DNA of 64,000 nucleotides from Croceivirga sp. (GCA_028284935.1 JANQQQ010000001.1:28702-92701); one strand, 5' to 3'; counted from the first letter of the stretch, positions 1 through 8,579 are shown. The notes: a model not told the origin generated them from the letters alone. Numbers and translations: made by a program.

Positions 1-417
1 GTGAGGAGTACGCGTTGCTCCATATTCGGGAAATATCTTTTGTCCTTCATCCAATAAATAAGGAAAAGTAAAGCCCTTTTTTTTAGCTCTGGCCTTCATT
101 TCCTCGAAACCATCCCCAGGTTGTTTAGCAGGATTGTTGGGATTAATGGCTATAACGGGCACTCCCCGTTCTTTGTACTTCTTATCCAACTCAATTATTC
201 GGTCTTCATATGCCTTTGCATATGGGCACATATTACAAGTAAAAATCACCAAAAACCCATTTGCATCCGGATAGTCCGATAGCGACACCATGGTTCCATC
301 AATATTCTTCAATGAGAAATCAGTGGCAACATCACCAATACCATAACCATCAGCAGGTGTAAATGAAGTCAACAGACCTGAAAAGGCCAATACCGTCAAA
401 TAAATTAATCTTTTCAT
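1..417 (-). CDS. Exported thioredoxin-fold protein (AhpC/TSA-like), 3' end missing
   Basis: Starts at the ATG at 417 and runs off the left edge, so 139 residues are visible. The N-terminus (MKRLIYLTVLAFSG, cut near TPADG) is a signal peptide, which puts the protein in the periplasm or envelope. A thioredoxin-like fold follows, with a CNMCP redox motif (Cys61 and Cys64) and the segment GVPVIAINPNN typical of peroxiredoxin-like AhpC/TSA family members. The role is probably disulfide or peroxide redox chemistry, but the substrate is unknown. The start codon is one base after the stop of the upstream TlpA-like gene, so the two are almost certainly co-transcribed and translationally coupled. Confidence 0.85.
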   Translation of the reverse strand, partial: MKRLIYLTVLAFSGLLTSFTPADGYGIGDVATDFSLKNIDGTMVSLSDYPDANGFLVIFTCNMCPYAKAYEDRIIELDKKYKERGVPVIAINPNNPAKQPGDGFEEMKARAKKKGFTFPYLLDEGQKIFPEYGATRTPH

Positions 418-418
418 T

Positions 419-970
419 TTAATGTGTAAATTTTTTGAGTTCCGTATTCAGTTCTTCGTAAGAAAAACCCCGTTCATAAAAGACCCTATCATTTTTGTTG
501 TAAATCAAGGTTGCTGGAATTCCCCCGCCCCAATTTTCTGCTATTTTGGGAATCCACTCGTTCATTTTTGGATCGTCCAGAATCACCACCTCTCCTTTTA
601 AATTCTTTTCACTTACATAGGGAACCAATCTTTTTTCCCACATGGATGGCATATCCAGGCTTACCAATATCAATTCTACGTCATTGGCTTTCTGTTCTTC
701 AAAGGTCTTCTGAAAATAGGGCATCTCTTCCAAACAGGGTTTACACCATGTGGCCCAGAAATTTACGATATAGGTTTTGTTGTCTTTTTTGTTCAGTAAG
801 GGTTCTAAACCCTCGTAATCATAAACAGGATATGGAAGCTCTACCGATTTATCCATAGCCATACTTTCCGTGGTCTTGGATGCTGTAGGAGCTTCACCAT
901 CCTTTTTGTTCCCCACACAAGAAATGAGGGTGAAGACTAAAAACAAGTATGACAACCTAGTGAACAACAT
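419..970 (-). CDS. TlpA/ResA-like thioredoxin lipoprotein
   Basis: A 183-residue protein with a lipoprotein signal: hydrophobic stretch then LISC with Cys18 as the lipidated residue. A thioredoxin-like domain starts near residue 50 and carries the active-site motif WCKPC (Cys76 and Cys79) within FWATWCKPCLEEMP, as in TlpA/ResA proteins. Later GGGIPATLI supplies the cis-proline of the fold. It probably acts as a membrane-anchored periplasmic thiol-disulfide oxidoreductase. It is the first gene of a two-gene unit with the AhpC/TSA-like gene that follows after one base. A precise partner (cytochrome c maturation or general thiol reduction) cannot be read from the sequence. Confidence 0.9.
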   Translation of the reverse strand: MLFTRLSYLFLVFTLISCVGNKKDGEAPTASKTTESMAMDKSVELPYPVYDYEGLEPLLNKKDNKTYIVNFWATWCKPCLEEMPYFQKTFEEQKANDVELILVSLDMPSMWEKRLVPYVSEKNLKGEVVILDDPKMNEWIPKIAENWGGGIPATLIYNKNDRVFYERGFSYEELNTELKKFTH

Positions 971-1048
971 TGCCTAAATTTAATTTTAAAAGTAACCATT
1001 GCCTTTTCCAAGCCTCTTTTTTTTAACAAAACTTTATCTGGGTTTTCA

Positions 1049-1078
1049 TTGCCTAATCGAAATATGAACATACATTTG
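1049..1078 (+). promoter_or_regulatory. Promoter of the MarR-nitroreductase genes
   Basis: TTG at 1049-1051 and TACATTTG at 1071-1078 are separated by exactly 19 bases, matching the Bacteroidota/Flavobacterium -33/-7 consensus (TTG, 17-23 bases, TAnnTTTG). Transcription should start near 1082-1085, about 16-19 bases before the ATG at 1101, inside the palindrome described next. Confidence 0.75.
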
Positions 1079-1082
1079 TCTA

Positions 1083-1095
1083 TACAATTATTGTA
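1083..1095 (+). promoter_or_regulatory. Palindromic operator candidate for the MarR regulator
   Basis: TACAAT-T-ATTGTA is an inverted repeat with two perfect 6-base arms. It starts five bases after the -7 box and ends five bases before the start codon, so it covers the predicted transcription start. MarR-family proteins bind such short palindromes as dimers, and the arms resemble published OhrR-type sites (TACAATT/AATTGTA). Autoregulation is inferred from position. Confidence 0.6.
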
Positions 1096-1100
1096 ATAAC

Positions 1101-1547
1101 ATGAATGTAGAAGAAATCATAAAAACGGAAAAAAAGCTCGCACTTCCCGTAAAGACTATGATTCACTTTGCATTGGTTAGCAATAAAATAAGGGAGGCCT
1201 TTGCTTGCGCTTTAAAACCCTATGATATGTCCGAACAGCAATTTAATGTGCTTCGCATTTTAAGGGGGCAAAAACGTAAACCGGCCAACCTTTCCACCAT
1301 CAATGAACGTATGGTCACCAAAATGAGCAACACCACCCGCTTGGTTGACAAACTAATTCTTAAAGGATATGTTGACCGGGAGGTTTGTGCAGAAAACAGG
1401 CGTAAGGTGGAAATTACCATAACGGACAAAGGCATGGAAATTCTTTCTGAATTGGATGAGGTTATGGAAAACACAGAAAATGAATTGCTACACGATTTTA
1501 GCGAACGGGAACTTAAAACATTAAATCAGTTACTTGATAAATTTTAA
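1101..1547 (+). CDS. MarR family transcriptional regulator
   Basis: A 148-residue winged-helix protein of normal MarR length. The recognition region reads MSEQQFNVLRILRG followed by NLSTINERMVTKMSNTTRLVDKL, and the wing contains the family's D-x-R segment as REVCAENRRKVEITITDKG. A Cys at about residue 35 (AFACAL) near the N-terminal helix and one in the wing (REVCAEN) could be redox or electrophile sensors, although neither is clearly at the OhrR sensing position. It is transcribed from the consensus promoter just upstream and is followed after one base by a nitroreductase, so it probably controls itself and that enzyme. The ligand is unknown. Confidence 0.92.
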   Translation: MNVEEIIKTEKKLALPVKTMIHFALVSNKIREAFACALKPYDMSEQQFNVLRILRGQKRKPANLSTINERMVTKMSNTTRLVDKLILKGYVDREVCAENRRKVEITITDKGMEILSELDEVMENTENELLHDFSERELKTLNQLLDKF

Positions 1548-1548
1548 A

Positions 1549-2181
1549 ATGAGTAATACACTGGAAATCAGAAATTGGCGTTATGCCACTAAAAAATTTG
1601 ATGCCACTAGGAAAGTATCAAATGGAGACTTGGAGACCCTTTTGGAAGCCACCCGCTTAAGCGCCTCCTCGTACGGATTACAACCTTATCACATCTATGT
1701 AATAGCAGATCCGGAAATTAGGGAACAACTTAAACCCGCCAGCTGGGGACAATCACAGATCACTGATGCTTCACACATTATTGTATTCGCCAATTCTACC
1801 GATTTTGACGAGCATTTGGTAGATGATTACTTGGACAATGTTTCCAAGACCCGAAATATTCCTCAGGAGGGTTTGAAGGGATATGGGGATTTTATGAAAT
1901 CAAAGTTGCTGGACCTCCCTGCCGAGACCAAAGGAAATTGGACTACCAAACAAGTATATCTGGCCTTTGGGAACGCCATGCAAGCTGCGGCGGAATTGAA
2001 AATCGACACCTGTCCCATGGAAGGTTTTGAACCTGAAGTGTATAACCAAGTGCTTGGATTGAATGGGAAAAACCAAAATGCGGCAGTGGTATTGGCCATT
2101 GGGTATCGTTCAGAAGAAGATGAAACCCAGCATTACGCAAAAGTTAGAAAATCAGCAGAAGAACTATTCACTCATATATAA
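1549..2181 (+). CDS. NAD(P)H-dependent nitroreductase family oxidoreductase
   Basis: A 210-residue FMN-dependent nitroreductase-fold protein (NfsB type). Typical features are RNWRYATKKFD near the start, then LEATRLSASSYGLQPYHIYV, a segment that contacts FMN, and DTCPMEGFEPE near residue 160, the usual 'PMEGF' family mark. The ATG at 1549 is chosen over an in-frame upstream TTG at 1534 because it follows the MarR stop by one base and aligns with family N-termini. The enzyme probably reduces quinones or nitro compounds with NAD(P)H. Coupling to a MarR regulator fits an inducible defence against electrophiles or quinones, which is inference. Confidence 0.9.
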   Translation: MSNTLEIRNWRYATKKFDATRKVSNGDLETLLEATRLSASSYGLQPYHIYVIADPEIREQLKPASWGQSQITDASHIIVFANSTDFDEHLVDDYLDNVSKTRNIPQEGLKGYGDFMKSKLLDLPAETKGNWTTKQVYLAFGNAMQAAAELKIDTCPMEGFEPEVYNQVLGLNGKNQNAAVVLAIGYRSEEDETQHYAKVRKSAEELFTHI

Positions 2182-2226
2182 ATACATCATTAATCCTTTT
2201 TAAAACAAATAATTAATTCCAAAATC

Positions 2227-2802
2227 ATGAAAAAGAACATTTTAAGCCTAGCATTTACCTTGGTATTCGGTATTTCGGCATTTGCCAATCCCATCGATGA
2301 AGAGAGAAAAGAAGTTAATGCAGAAAAAAGTACGGTCACTTGGAAAGCCTACAAAGTTACGGGTTCGCATACCGGAACAGTAACTTTACAGTCTGGCGCG
2401 TTGGACTTCGATGGAGATAAATTAACTGGGGGGGAGTTTACCGTTGACATGACCTCCATTAATACCACAGATCTTGAAGGTGATTATAAGAACAAATTGG
2501 ATGGTCACTTGAAGTCGGCAGATTTCTTCGGTGTCGATACCCATACTACTTCAAAATTGGTGTTTACCAAAGTAGAAGCTTCTGGTAAGAACTCCTACAA
2601 AGTGACTGGAGATTTGACCATTAAAGGAATTACAAAACCCATAACGTTCGATGTATCCATCTATGGAAGTAAAGCCACGGCTACGCTAAAAGTTGATAGG
2701 GCCGAGTACGACGTACGTTATGGTTCTGGTAGTTTCTTTGATAATTTGGGGGACAAAACCATCTACGATGAATTTGATTTGGTCGTGGATTTGGAATTCT
2801 AA
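2227..2802 (+). CDS. YceI family periplasmic protein
   Basis: A 191-residue protein with a signal peptide (MKKNILSLAFTLVFGISAFA, cleaved near residue 20). The mature part is a YceI domain: STVTWKAYKVTGSHTGTV, then SINTTDLEGDYKNKLDGHLKSADFF, and DLTIKGITKPITFDV, all classic YceI segments. These proteins form a lipocalin-like barrel that binds isoprenoid lipids. It lies 45 bases after the nitroreductase with no terminator between, so it is likely the third gene of the MarR-controlled unit, and a rho-independent terminator follows. YceI proteins bind polyisoprenoid quinone-like molecules, which would fit a quinone-related operon, but this link is inferred. Confidence 0.9.
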   Translation: MKKNILSLAFTLVFGISAFANPIDEERKEVNAEKSTVTWKAYKVTGSHTGTVTLQSGALDFDGDKLTGGEFTVDMTSINTTDLEGDYKNKLDGHLKSADFFGVDTHTTSKLVFTKVEASGKNSYKVTGDLTIKGITKPITFDVSIYGSKATATLKVDRAEYDVRYGSGSFFDNLGDKTIYDEFDLVVDLEF

Positions 2803-2844
2803 ATCTACTTCAGCTTAAGAAAAAGAAAATTCGTTTGAGTGTTT

Positions 2845-2879
2845 AAAACCTGCTGGATGGTTGTCTCGCAGGTTTTTTT
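2845..2879 (+). terminator. Rho-independent terminator after yceI
   Basis: AAAACCTGC (2845-2853) pairs with GCAGGTTTT (2868-2876) around a 14-base loop and runs into a T tract. It separates the MarR-nitroreductase-YceI unit from the trp promoter, which begins only nine bases further on. Confidence 0.8.
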
Positions 2880-2887
2880 ATTTTTAT

Positions 2888-2917
2888 TTGAAAGATTCAA
2901 TTTTCGTTCTATATTTG
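2888..2917 (+). promoter_or_regulatory. trp operon promoter
   Basis: TTG at 2888-2890, a 19-base spacer, and TATATTTG at 2910-2917 give a perfect match to the Bacteroidota consensus. The transcription start is expected at about 2921-2924, at or next to the leader ATG (2923-2925), so the leader mRNA would be leaderless or have only one or two untranslated bases. Confidence 0.85.
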
Positions 2918-2922
2918 AGCAA

Positions 2923-2976
2923 ATGATTAGAACAAATAAAACTTGGTGGTGGATCAACTTACGTCAGACATCGTGA
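2923..2976 (+). CDS. trpL: trp leader peptide with Trp-Trp-Trp
   Basis: A 17-residue ORF reading MIRTNKTWWWINLRQTS and ending in TGA at 2974-2976. Three consecutive TGG codons (2944-2952), placed between a consensus promoter and a terminator hairpin and in front of trpE, are the hallmark of a ribosome-mediated tryptophan attenuator. Stalling at the Trp codons would leave 2979-2986 free to pair with the terminator's 5' arm, while a ribosome at the stop codon would cover it. No ribosome binding site is visible, as expected if the message starts at or beside the AUG. Confidence 0.85.
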   Translation: MIRTNKTWWWINLRQTS

Positions 2977-2978
2977 GC

Positions 2979-3039
2979 TAGTCCTTCCAATCAAAAATTT
3001 ATATAAAAGGCTTGTCATCACGACAAGCCTTAATTTTTT
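2979..3039 (+). promoter_or_regulatory. trp attenuator: antiterminator arm and terminator hairpin
   Basis: The terminator stem is AAGGCTTGTC (3007-3016) with GACAAGCCTT (3022-3031), ten perfect pairs around a 5-base loop, then AATTTTTT. The upstream segment TAGTCCTT (2979-2986) can pair with AAGGCTTG (3007-3014) with one mismatch, giving a competing antiterminator. The Trp codons themselves (TTGGTGG) can pair with CCTTCCAA (2983-2990), which would protect the terminator when the leader is not translated. From memory, this corresponds to the type of element catalogued as the Bacteroid-trp motif; that identity is unverified. Confidence 0.8.
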
Positions 3040-3052
3040 GAATCCATTTATA

Positions 3053-4450
3053 ATGAAGTTCAAACTAAAGACATCGTACAAAAAGATTTTGGCGGATACC
3101 ATTACCCCGGTCAGTGTCTACTTAAAAATTAGGGATAAGTATCCCCATAGCATTCTTTTGGAAAGTAGTGATTATCATGCCAATGACAACAGTTTCTCTT
3201 TTATTTGCTGTAATCCCATTGCTTCCATTAAGGTAGATGGCGAAAACGTACTGCAAAAATTCCCAGATGGAACAACTTCTGAAATTGAATTGAAGCAAAG
3301 CATTGAGGTTACCGAGCTTTTGGATGGATTCGCCCAGAAATTTTCCATAGAAAACAATGACTTCAAGTTCATTACCAATGGCTTGTTTGGTTATGTGGCG
3401 TACGATGCCGTTAGATACTTTGAATCGGTTGAAATTTCAAAAAAACCGGAATCGGTTGCCATTCCGGATATCTATTACGCGGTTTATCAAAATATCATAG
3501 CCATCAACCACTTTAAGAATGAAGCCTATCTTTTTGCCCATTGCTATGAAAGGGAGAGTAATATCCCAGAATTGGAGCAAATTCTTAAAGTAAGGAGTTT
3601 TGCTACCTACAGCTTCACAAAACACGGAGATGCAACATCCAACCTTAAGGATGAGGAGTACAAATCGCATGTGGAATTGGCAAAAAAGCACTGTAAACGC
3701 GGCGATGTATTCCAATTGGTGTTATCAAGACGATTTTCACAAGGGTTTAAAGGAGACGAATTCAATGTATACCGAGCTTTGCGATCCATTAACCCCTCTC
3801 CCTATCTGTTCTATTTTGATTATGGTGATTTTAAGATTTTTGGAAGTTCCCCGGAGGCCCAGCTTATTGTAAAGGATGGAAAGGCAGAGATTCACCCTAT
3901 TGCCGGAACCTACAAACGCACAGGAAATGACGAACAGGATGCAGCGCTGGCAAAAAAATTGGCCGGAGATGAAAAAGAGAACAGCGAACACGTGATGTTG
4001 GTAGATTTGGCGAGAAACGATCTGAGTAGAAACGGTAATTTGGTCAACGTTGAAACCTATCGTGAGGTCCAATACTTTTCACATGTGATTCATTTGGTTT
4101 CCAAGGTAACAGGTCACAAAAAACCAGATATTTCGACCCTGAAAATAGTAGCCGACACTTTCCCAGCCGGAACATTAAGTGGCGCTCCAAAGCATATGGC
4201 CATGCAACTAATAGAACGTTATGAAAAGACCAATAGGGGGTATTACGGAGGTGCCATAGGTTTTATGGACTTCAACGGCAATTTTAACCATGCCATTATG
4301 ATCAGGACCTTTTTAAGCAAAAACCATGAACTGCACTTTCAAGCAGGCGCCGGATTGGTGGCAGCGTCAAATGCTGATGACGAATTACAGGAAACCTATA
4401 ATAAATTGGGAGCTTTGAACAAGGCTTTGGAAATCGCTGAATCCATCTAA
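3053..4450 (+). CDS. trpE: Anthranilate synthase component I
   Basis: A 465-residue chorismate-binding enzyme that makes anthranilate from chorismate, using ammonia supplied by TrpG. The C-terminal catalytic half shows GDVFQLVLSRRF, IAGTYKRTGN, MLVDLARNDLSR, DTFPAGTLSGAPK and GYYGGAIGF, all conserved in TrpE/PabB. The N-terminal LLESSD segment corresponds to the Trp feedback site. The ATG at 3053 is preferred over a TTG at 3038, which lies inside the attenuator's T tract. It is the first structural gene after the attenuator and abuts trpG, whose ATG follows the TAA directly. The Trp-codon leader and gene order favour TrpE over PabB. Confidence 0.96.
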   Translation: MKFKLKTSYKKILADTITPVSVYLKIRDKYPHSILLESSDYHANDNSFSFICCNPIASIKVDGENVLQKFPDGTTSEIELKQSIEVTELLDGFAQKFSIENNDFKFITNGLFGYVAYDAVRYFESVEISKKPESVAIPDIYYAVYQNIIAINHFKNEAYLFAHCYERESNIPELEQILKVRSFATYSFTKHGDATSNLKDEEYKSHVELAKKHCKRGDVFQLVLSRRFSQGFKGDEFNVYRALRSINPSPYLFYFDYGDFKIFGSSPEAQLIVKDGKAEIHPIAGTYKRTGNDEQDAALAKKLAGDEKENSEHVMLVDLARNDLSRNGNLVNVETYREVQYFSHVIHLVSKVTGHKKPDISTLKIVADTFPAGTLSGAPKHMAMQLIERYEKTNRGYYGGAIGFMDFNGNFNHAIMIRTFLSKNHELHFQAGAGLVAASNADDELQETYNKLGALNKALEIAESI

Positions 4451-5017
4451 ATGGCACGGAAGATATTAATGATAGACAACTACGATAGTTTCACTTATAA
4501 TCTGGTCCATTATTTGGAAGATCTACATTGTGAGGTTATTGTAAAAAGAAATGACGCACTGACTTTGGAAGAAGTCGATCAATTCCATGAAATAGTACTA
4601 TCTCCGGGTCCCGGTATTCCTGATGAGGCCGGGCTTTTAAAACCTATAATTAAGAAATATGCCTCCAAAAAACGGATTTTTGGAGTGTGTTTGGGGCAAC
4701 AGGCCATCGGCGAAGTTTTCGGGGGTACATTGGTTAACCTGGATGAAGTCTATCACGGAATTGCCACTACTATAGAAATCATTGAGGAAGATTATCTCTT
4801 CAAGGACTTACCCAAAACCATTGAAGTGGGCAGATACCACTCCTGGGTGGTGAGTAAAGAACTACCTAAGGATTTAATAGCAACATCTGTGGATGAAAAT
4901 GGTCAAGTAATGTCCCTAAAACATGTTGCCTATGATGTAAGGGCGGTACAATTTCATCCTGAATCCATTTTGACCCCATACGGCAAACAAATATTAAAAA
5001 ACTGGTTGGACCAATGA
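4451..5017 (+). CDS. trpG: Anthranilate synthase component II (glutamine amidotransferase)
   Basis: A 188-residue class I glutamine amidotransferase that releases ammonia from glutamine for TrpE. The nucleophile lies in GVCLGQQAIGEVFGG (Cys near residue 80), and the catalytic His and Glu lie in AVQFHPESI near the C-terminus. LSPGPGIPDEAG forms the oxyanion loop region. It starts directly after the trpE stop and overlaps trpD by four bases (ATGA), so translational coupling is likely. It is a separate subunit, not fused to trpD as in E. coli. Confidence 0.96.
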   Translation: MARKILMIDNYDSFTYNLVHYLEDLHCEVIVKRNDALTLEEVDQFHEIVLSPGPGIPDEAGLLKPIIKKYASKKRIFGVCLGQQAIGEVFGGTLVNLDEVYHGIATTIEIIEEDYLFKDLPKTIEVGRYHSWVVSKELPKDLIATSVDENGQVMSLKHVAYDVRAVQFHPESILTPYGKQILKNWLDQ

Positions 5018-6009
5018 AGGATACGTTAAATAGATTGATCAATCACGAAATTTTGGAAAAGGAGGATGCCAAACAGATTTTGGTCAATATTGCCAAGGGA
5101 GATTATAATACCAGTCAAATCGCCGCCTTCCTCACGGTGTATATGATGCGTAGTATTACCATTGAAGAATTGGAGGGATTTCGTGATGCGCTATTGGATT
5201 TGTGCCTTTCCATTGATTTAAGTGATTACAATCCCATTGATCTTTGCGGCACAGGTGGAGATGGCAAGGATACCTTTAACATTTCAACATTGGCCTCTTT
5301 TGTTACGGCCGGGGCAGGTGTTAAGGTGACCAAACATGGTAATTACGGCGTGTCCTCAAAATGTGGCAGTAGCAACGTGATGGAGTTTTTGGGTATTAGG
5401 TTTAGCAATGAAGCCAACTTCCTTAAAAAATCTATTGAAGAGGCAGGTATCTGTGTCCTTCACGCCCCGCTCTTCCACCCGGCTATGAAGAACGTGGCCC
5501 CAATAAGGCGGGAATTAGCGGTTAAAACCTTCTTCAATATGTTAGGGCCGATGGTGAACCCGGCGTTTCCCAAAAATCAAATGGTAGGGGTTTTTAACCT
5601 GGAATTGGCGAGGATGTACGGCTATCTCTATCAGAATACGGATAAGAACTTCACCGTGTTGCACGCCTTGGATGGCTATGATGAAATTAGTCTTACCGGT
5701 GCCACCAAAACGATTTCAAATGGTTCGGAAGGTATCTTATCACCAGAAGATTTTGGTGTGCCTTTGGTCGAAGCAAGTACAATTGTCGGTGGGGAGGATG
5801 TTGCGGATTCAGCTCAAATATTCATGAACATCTTGCAGGGAAAAGGAAGTGATGCCCAGAATAACGTGGTCTGTGCCAATGCCGGAGTAGCCATTTCAAC
5901 AGTGGAGGGTTGTTCACCTAAAGAAGGGTTTGAAAAAGCCAAAGAATCGTTATTAAGTGGAAAAGGGTTAATTGCCCTCAAAAAATTGCAAACACTTAGC
6001 GCTGCATGA
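5014..6009 (+). CDS. trpD: Anthranilate phosphoribosyltransferase
   Basis: A 331-residue enzyme joining anthranilate to PRPP. The diagnostic motifs are CGTGGDGKDTFNIST, the pyrophosphate-binding glycine-rich loop, then TKHGNYGVSSKCGSSNVME and HPAMKNVAPIRRELAVKTFFN, which form the anthranilate site and metal ligands. The length is normal for the family. It overlaps trpG and trpC by four bases each, consistent with one tightly coupled operon. Confidence 0.96.
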   Translation: MKDTLNRLINHEILEKEDAKQILVNIAKGDYNTSQIAAFLTVYMMRSITIEELEGFRDALLDLCLSIDLSDYNPIDLCGTGGDGKDTFNISTLASFVTAGAGVKVTKHGNYGVSSKCGSSNVMEFLGIRFSNEANFLKKSIEEAGICVLHAPLFHPAMKNVAPIRRELAVKTFFNMLGPMVNPAFPKNQMVGVFNLELARMYGYLYQNTDKNFTVLHALDGYDEISLTGATKTISNGSEGILSPEDFGVPLVEASTIVGGEDVADSAQIFMNILQGKGSDAQNNVVCANAGVAISTVEGCSPKEGFEKAKESLLSGKGLIALKKLQTLSAA

Positions 6010-6791
6010 ACATTCTAGAAAAAATAGTAGCGGACAAATACAAAGAAGTGCAATTGAAATCTTCTTTACTACCGGTTTCCCAGTTGGAAAAGTCGGTGTT
6101 GTTCGAGCGAACCTGTCATTCTTTGGCCGCTGCCCTTAAGGGGAGCAAAACCGGAATCATTGCCGAACACAAACGCCGCTCCCCTTCAAAACAGACGATC
6201 AATCAAAATACCAATGTGGCACAGGTAGCCAAAGGTTACCAAAAGGCTGGGGTCAGTGGTATGAGTATCCTAACCGATATCAAGTATTTTGGGGGTTCGT
6301 TGGAAGATTTACTTTTAGCCCGTGCCGCTGTGGACCTTCCCTTATTGCGCAAAGAGTTCATCATTGACGAATATCAAATTCTTGAGGCCAAGGCACATGG
6401 AGCAGATGTCATTTTATTGATAGCCGCAGTACTGACCAGAATGGAAATAAAGGCATTGTCTAAATTAGCCAAAAGCTTGGGCTTGGAAGTATTGCTTGAG
6501 GTCCATAATCAGGAAGAACTTGAAAAGTCAATAATGTCAAGTTTGGATATGTTGGGGGTGAACAACCGAAACCTAAAGACCTTTGAGGTTAGTTTAGAAA
6601 CCAGTAAGGAACTTTCCGACCTGATTCCTGACCAATTTGTCAAAGTATCGGAAAGTGGCATTAGTTCCATTGGAGCCATAAAAGAACTAAAACAATATGG
6701 CTATCAGGGATTTTTAATCGGTGAAAACTTTATGAAGACCCCAAATCCCGGTAGAAGCGCTGTAGAATTTATCAAAGAATTGTCCAAATGA
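6006..6791 (+). CDS. trpC: Indole-3-glycerol-phosphate synthase
   Basis: A 261-residue TIM-barrel enzyme that closes the indole ring. GIIAEHKRRSPSKQ holds the catalytic Glu and Lys of the family motif (I-x-E-x-K-R-x-SPS). LLRKEFIIDEYQI carries the second catalytic Lys, LGVNNRNLKTFEV the Asn-Arg motif, and VSESGI the phosphate-binding Glu-Ser. It is monofunctional here, with TrpF encoded separately just downstream with a four-base overlap. Confidence 0.96.
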   Translation: MNILEKIVADKYKEVQLKSSLLPVSQLEKSVLFERTCHSLAAALKGSKTGIIAEHKRRSPSKQTINQNTNVAQVAKGYQKAGVSGMSILTDIKYFGGSLEDLLLARAAVDLPLLRKEFIIDEYQILEAKAHGADVILLIAAVLTRMEIKALSKLAKSLGLEVLLEVHNQEELEKSIMSSLDMLGVNNRNLKTFEVSLETSKELSDLIPDQFVKVSESGISSIGAIKELKQYGYQGFLIGENFMKTPNPGRSAVEFIKELSK

Positions 6792-7417
6792 AGTTAAAGG
6801 TCTGTGGCATGAAATATAATCCCGTTGAGGTGGAGAGCCTTGAGCCAGACTATATGGGATTTATTTTTTGGGAAAAATCCCCACGCTACTTGGATAGTGT
6901 ACTACCCTCCATCTCCAGAAAAATCAAAAAGGTGGGCGTATTTGTAGATGCCACCGTCGAAGAAATTTTGCAAAAGGTGACCAAATACGGCCTGCAAATG
7001 GTTCAACTTCATGGGAAAGAAACTCCTGAATTATGCAGGCATTTAAAGAACCTTGGTATAGGTGTAATAAAGGTTTTTGGAGTGGACGGGACGTTTGACT
7101 TTTCGGTATTGGAACCCTATGAAAAAGTTTGTGATTACTATTTGTTCGACACCAAGGGAAAACTACCCGGTGGAAATGGGTATGTATTTGATTGGGAAGT
7201 TTTGGAGAACTACCCTTCTACGAAACCCTTTTTTTTAAGTGGGGGAATTGGCATGGAAAACATTGATGATGTGCTGACCTTTTTATACCGACCCGAATCA
7301 AAGTACTGCCATGCCATTGACATCAATAGCAGGTTTGAAATTAAGCCTGGTTTAAAGGATATTCAAAAATTAAAAGAATTCAAAAAAAGAGTGGAAGATG
7401 AGTTATCACGCAAATGA
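6788..7417 (+). CDS. trpF: Phosphoribosylanthranilate isomerase
   Basis: A 209-residue TIM-barrel isomerase acting between TrpD and TrpC. The N-terminal LKVCGMKY carries the catalytic Cys. [40 protein letters not shown] (with the catalytic Asp) and [10 protein letters not shown] are family motifs, and the product-binding end reads [14 protein letters not shown]. Its 3' end overlaps the trpB start by 20 bases, an unusually long overlap for this operon. Confidence 0.95.
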   Translation: MKLKVCGMKYNPVEVESLEPDYMGFIFWEKSPRYLDSVLPSISRKIKKVGVFVDATVEEILQKVTKYGLQMVQLHGKETPELCRHLKNLGIGVIKVFGVDGTFDFSVLEPYEKVCDYYLFDTKGKLPGGNGYVFDWEVLENYPSTKPFFLSGGIGMENIDDVLTFLYRPESKYCHAIDINSRFEIKPGLKDIQKLKEFKKRVEDELSRK

Positions 7418-8579
7418 AAAAGGGTATTATGGCGAGTTTGGAGGAGCATTTATTCCTGAGATGCTCTATCCAAATTGTGAGGAACTACGTCAGAATTATA
7501 TCCCCATCATGGAAACCGAGGAATTCCAAGAGGAATTTCGACAATTGTTAAAGGATTATGTAGGAAGGCCCACCCCACTTTATTTTGCGGAACGCTTGTC
7601 CGAGAAACATCAGACCAAAATTTATTTAAAACGGGAAGACCTCTGCCATACGGGAGCCCACAAAGTCAATAATACCATTGGGCAAATTTTAATGGCAAAA
7701 AAACTGGGCAAAAACCGAATCATAGCTGAAACGGGCGCAGGTCAACATGGGGTGGCCACGGCCACGGTATGCGCGCTAATGGGCATTGAGTGTGTGGTCT
7801 ATATGGGGGAAATCGATATCGCCAGGCAGGCCCCCAATGTTGCACGTATGAAAATGCTGGGTGCGGAGGTTAGGGCCGCAAAGTCTGGCAGTAGAACGTT
7901 AAAAGACGCTACCAATGAGGCCATTCGGGATTGGATAAATAACCCGGTAAATACACATTATATTATTGGGTCCGTGGTCGGTCCACATCCTTACCCAGAC
8001 ATGGTTGCCCGATTTCAGTCCGTAATTTCCGAAGAGATCAAATGGCAACTCCAAGAAAAGGAAGGTCGTTCAAACCCGGATTACGTGGTGGCCTGTGTCG
8101 GCGGGGGCAGCAATGCCGCCGGAGCGTATTACCACTATTTGGATACACCTGAGGTTGGTATCATAGCGGTTGAAGCTGCAGGCAAAGGAATATATTCTGG
8201 GGAAAGTGCGGCAACCTCGGCACTGGGAAAAATAGGTATCATCCATGGAAGCAAAACCCTCCTGATGCAAACCCAGGACGGTCAAATTACGGAGCCCTAT
8301 TCCATTTCCGCCGGATTGGACTATCCAGGTGTGGGACCCATGCATGCACACTTATACAAAAGCAGCCGTGGGGAATTCATTTCGATAACCGATGATGAAG
8401 CCATGACCGCAGGACTTGAAATGTCCCAACTGGAAGGCATTATACCGGCTATTGAGACCAGTCATGCCTTTGCCATATTCGACCACAAAAAATTCAAGAA
8501 AGATGATGTTGTGGTCTTTAACCTATCAGGAAGGGGTGACAAAGATCTACAAACCTATATTGACTACTTCAAATTATGA
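7398..8579 (+). CDS. trpB: Tryptophan synthase beta chain
   Basis: A 393-residue PLP enzyme that condenses indole with serine. The PLP lysine is in [13 protein letters not shown], the catalytic Glu in [13 protein letters not shown], the phosphate loop is GGGSNAAG, and the C-terminal cofactor contact is NLSGRGDKD. The start at 7398 ([17 protein letters not shown]) matches family N-termini and overlaps trpF by 20 bases; no other in-frame start fits. It is the main, salt-bridge type TrpB1 that works with the adjacent TrpA, with which it overlaps by four bases. Confidence 0.97.
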   Translation: MSYHANEKGYYGEFGGAFIPEMLYPNCEELRQNYIPIMETEEFQEEFRQLLKDYVGRPTPLYFAERLSEKHQTKIYLKREDLCHTGAHKVNNTIGQILMAKKLGKNRIIAETGAGQHGVATATVCALMGIECVVYMGEIDIARQAPNVARMKMLGAEVRAAKSGSRTLKDATNEAIRDWINNPVNTHYIIGSVVGPHPYPDMVARFQSVISEEIKWQLQEKEGRSNPDYVVACVGGGSNAAGAYYHYLDTPEVGIIAVEAAGKGIYSGESAATSALGKIGIIHGSKTLLMQTQDGQITEPYSISAGLDYPGVGPMHAHLYKSSRGEFISITDDEAMTAGLEMSQLEGIIPAIETSHAFAIFDHKKFKKDDVVVFNLSGRGDKDLQTYIDYFKL

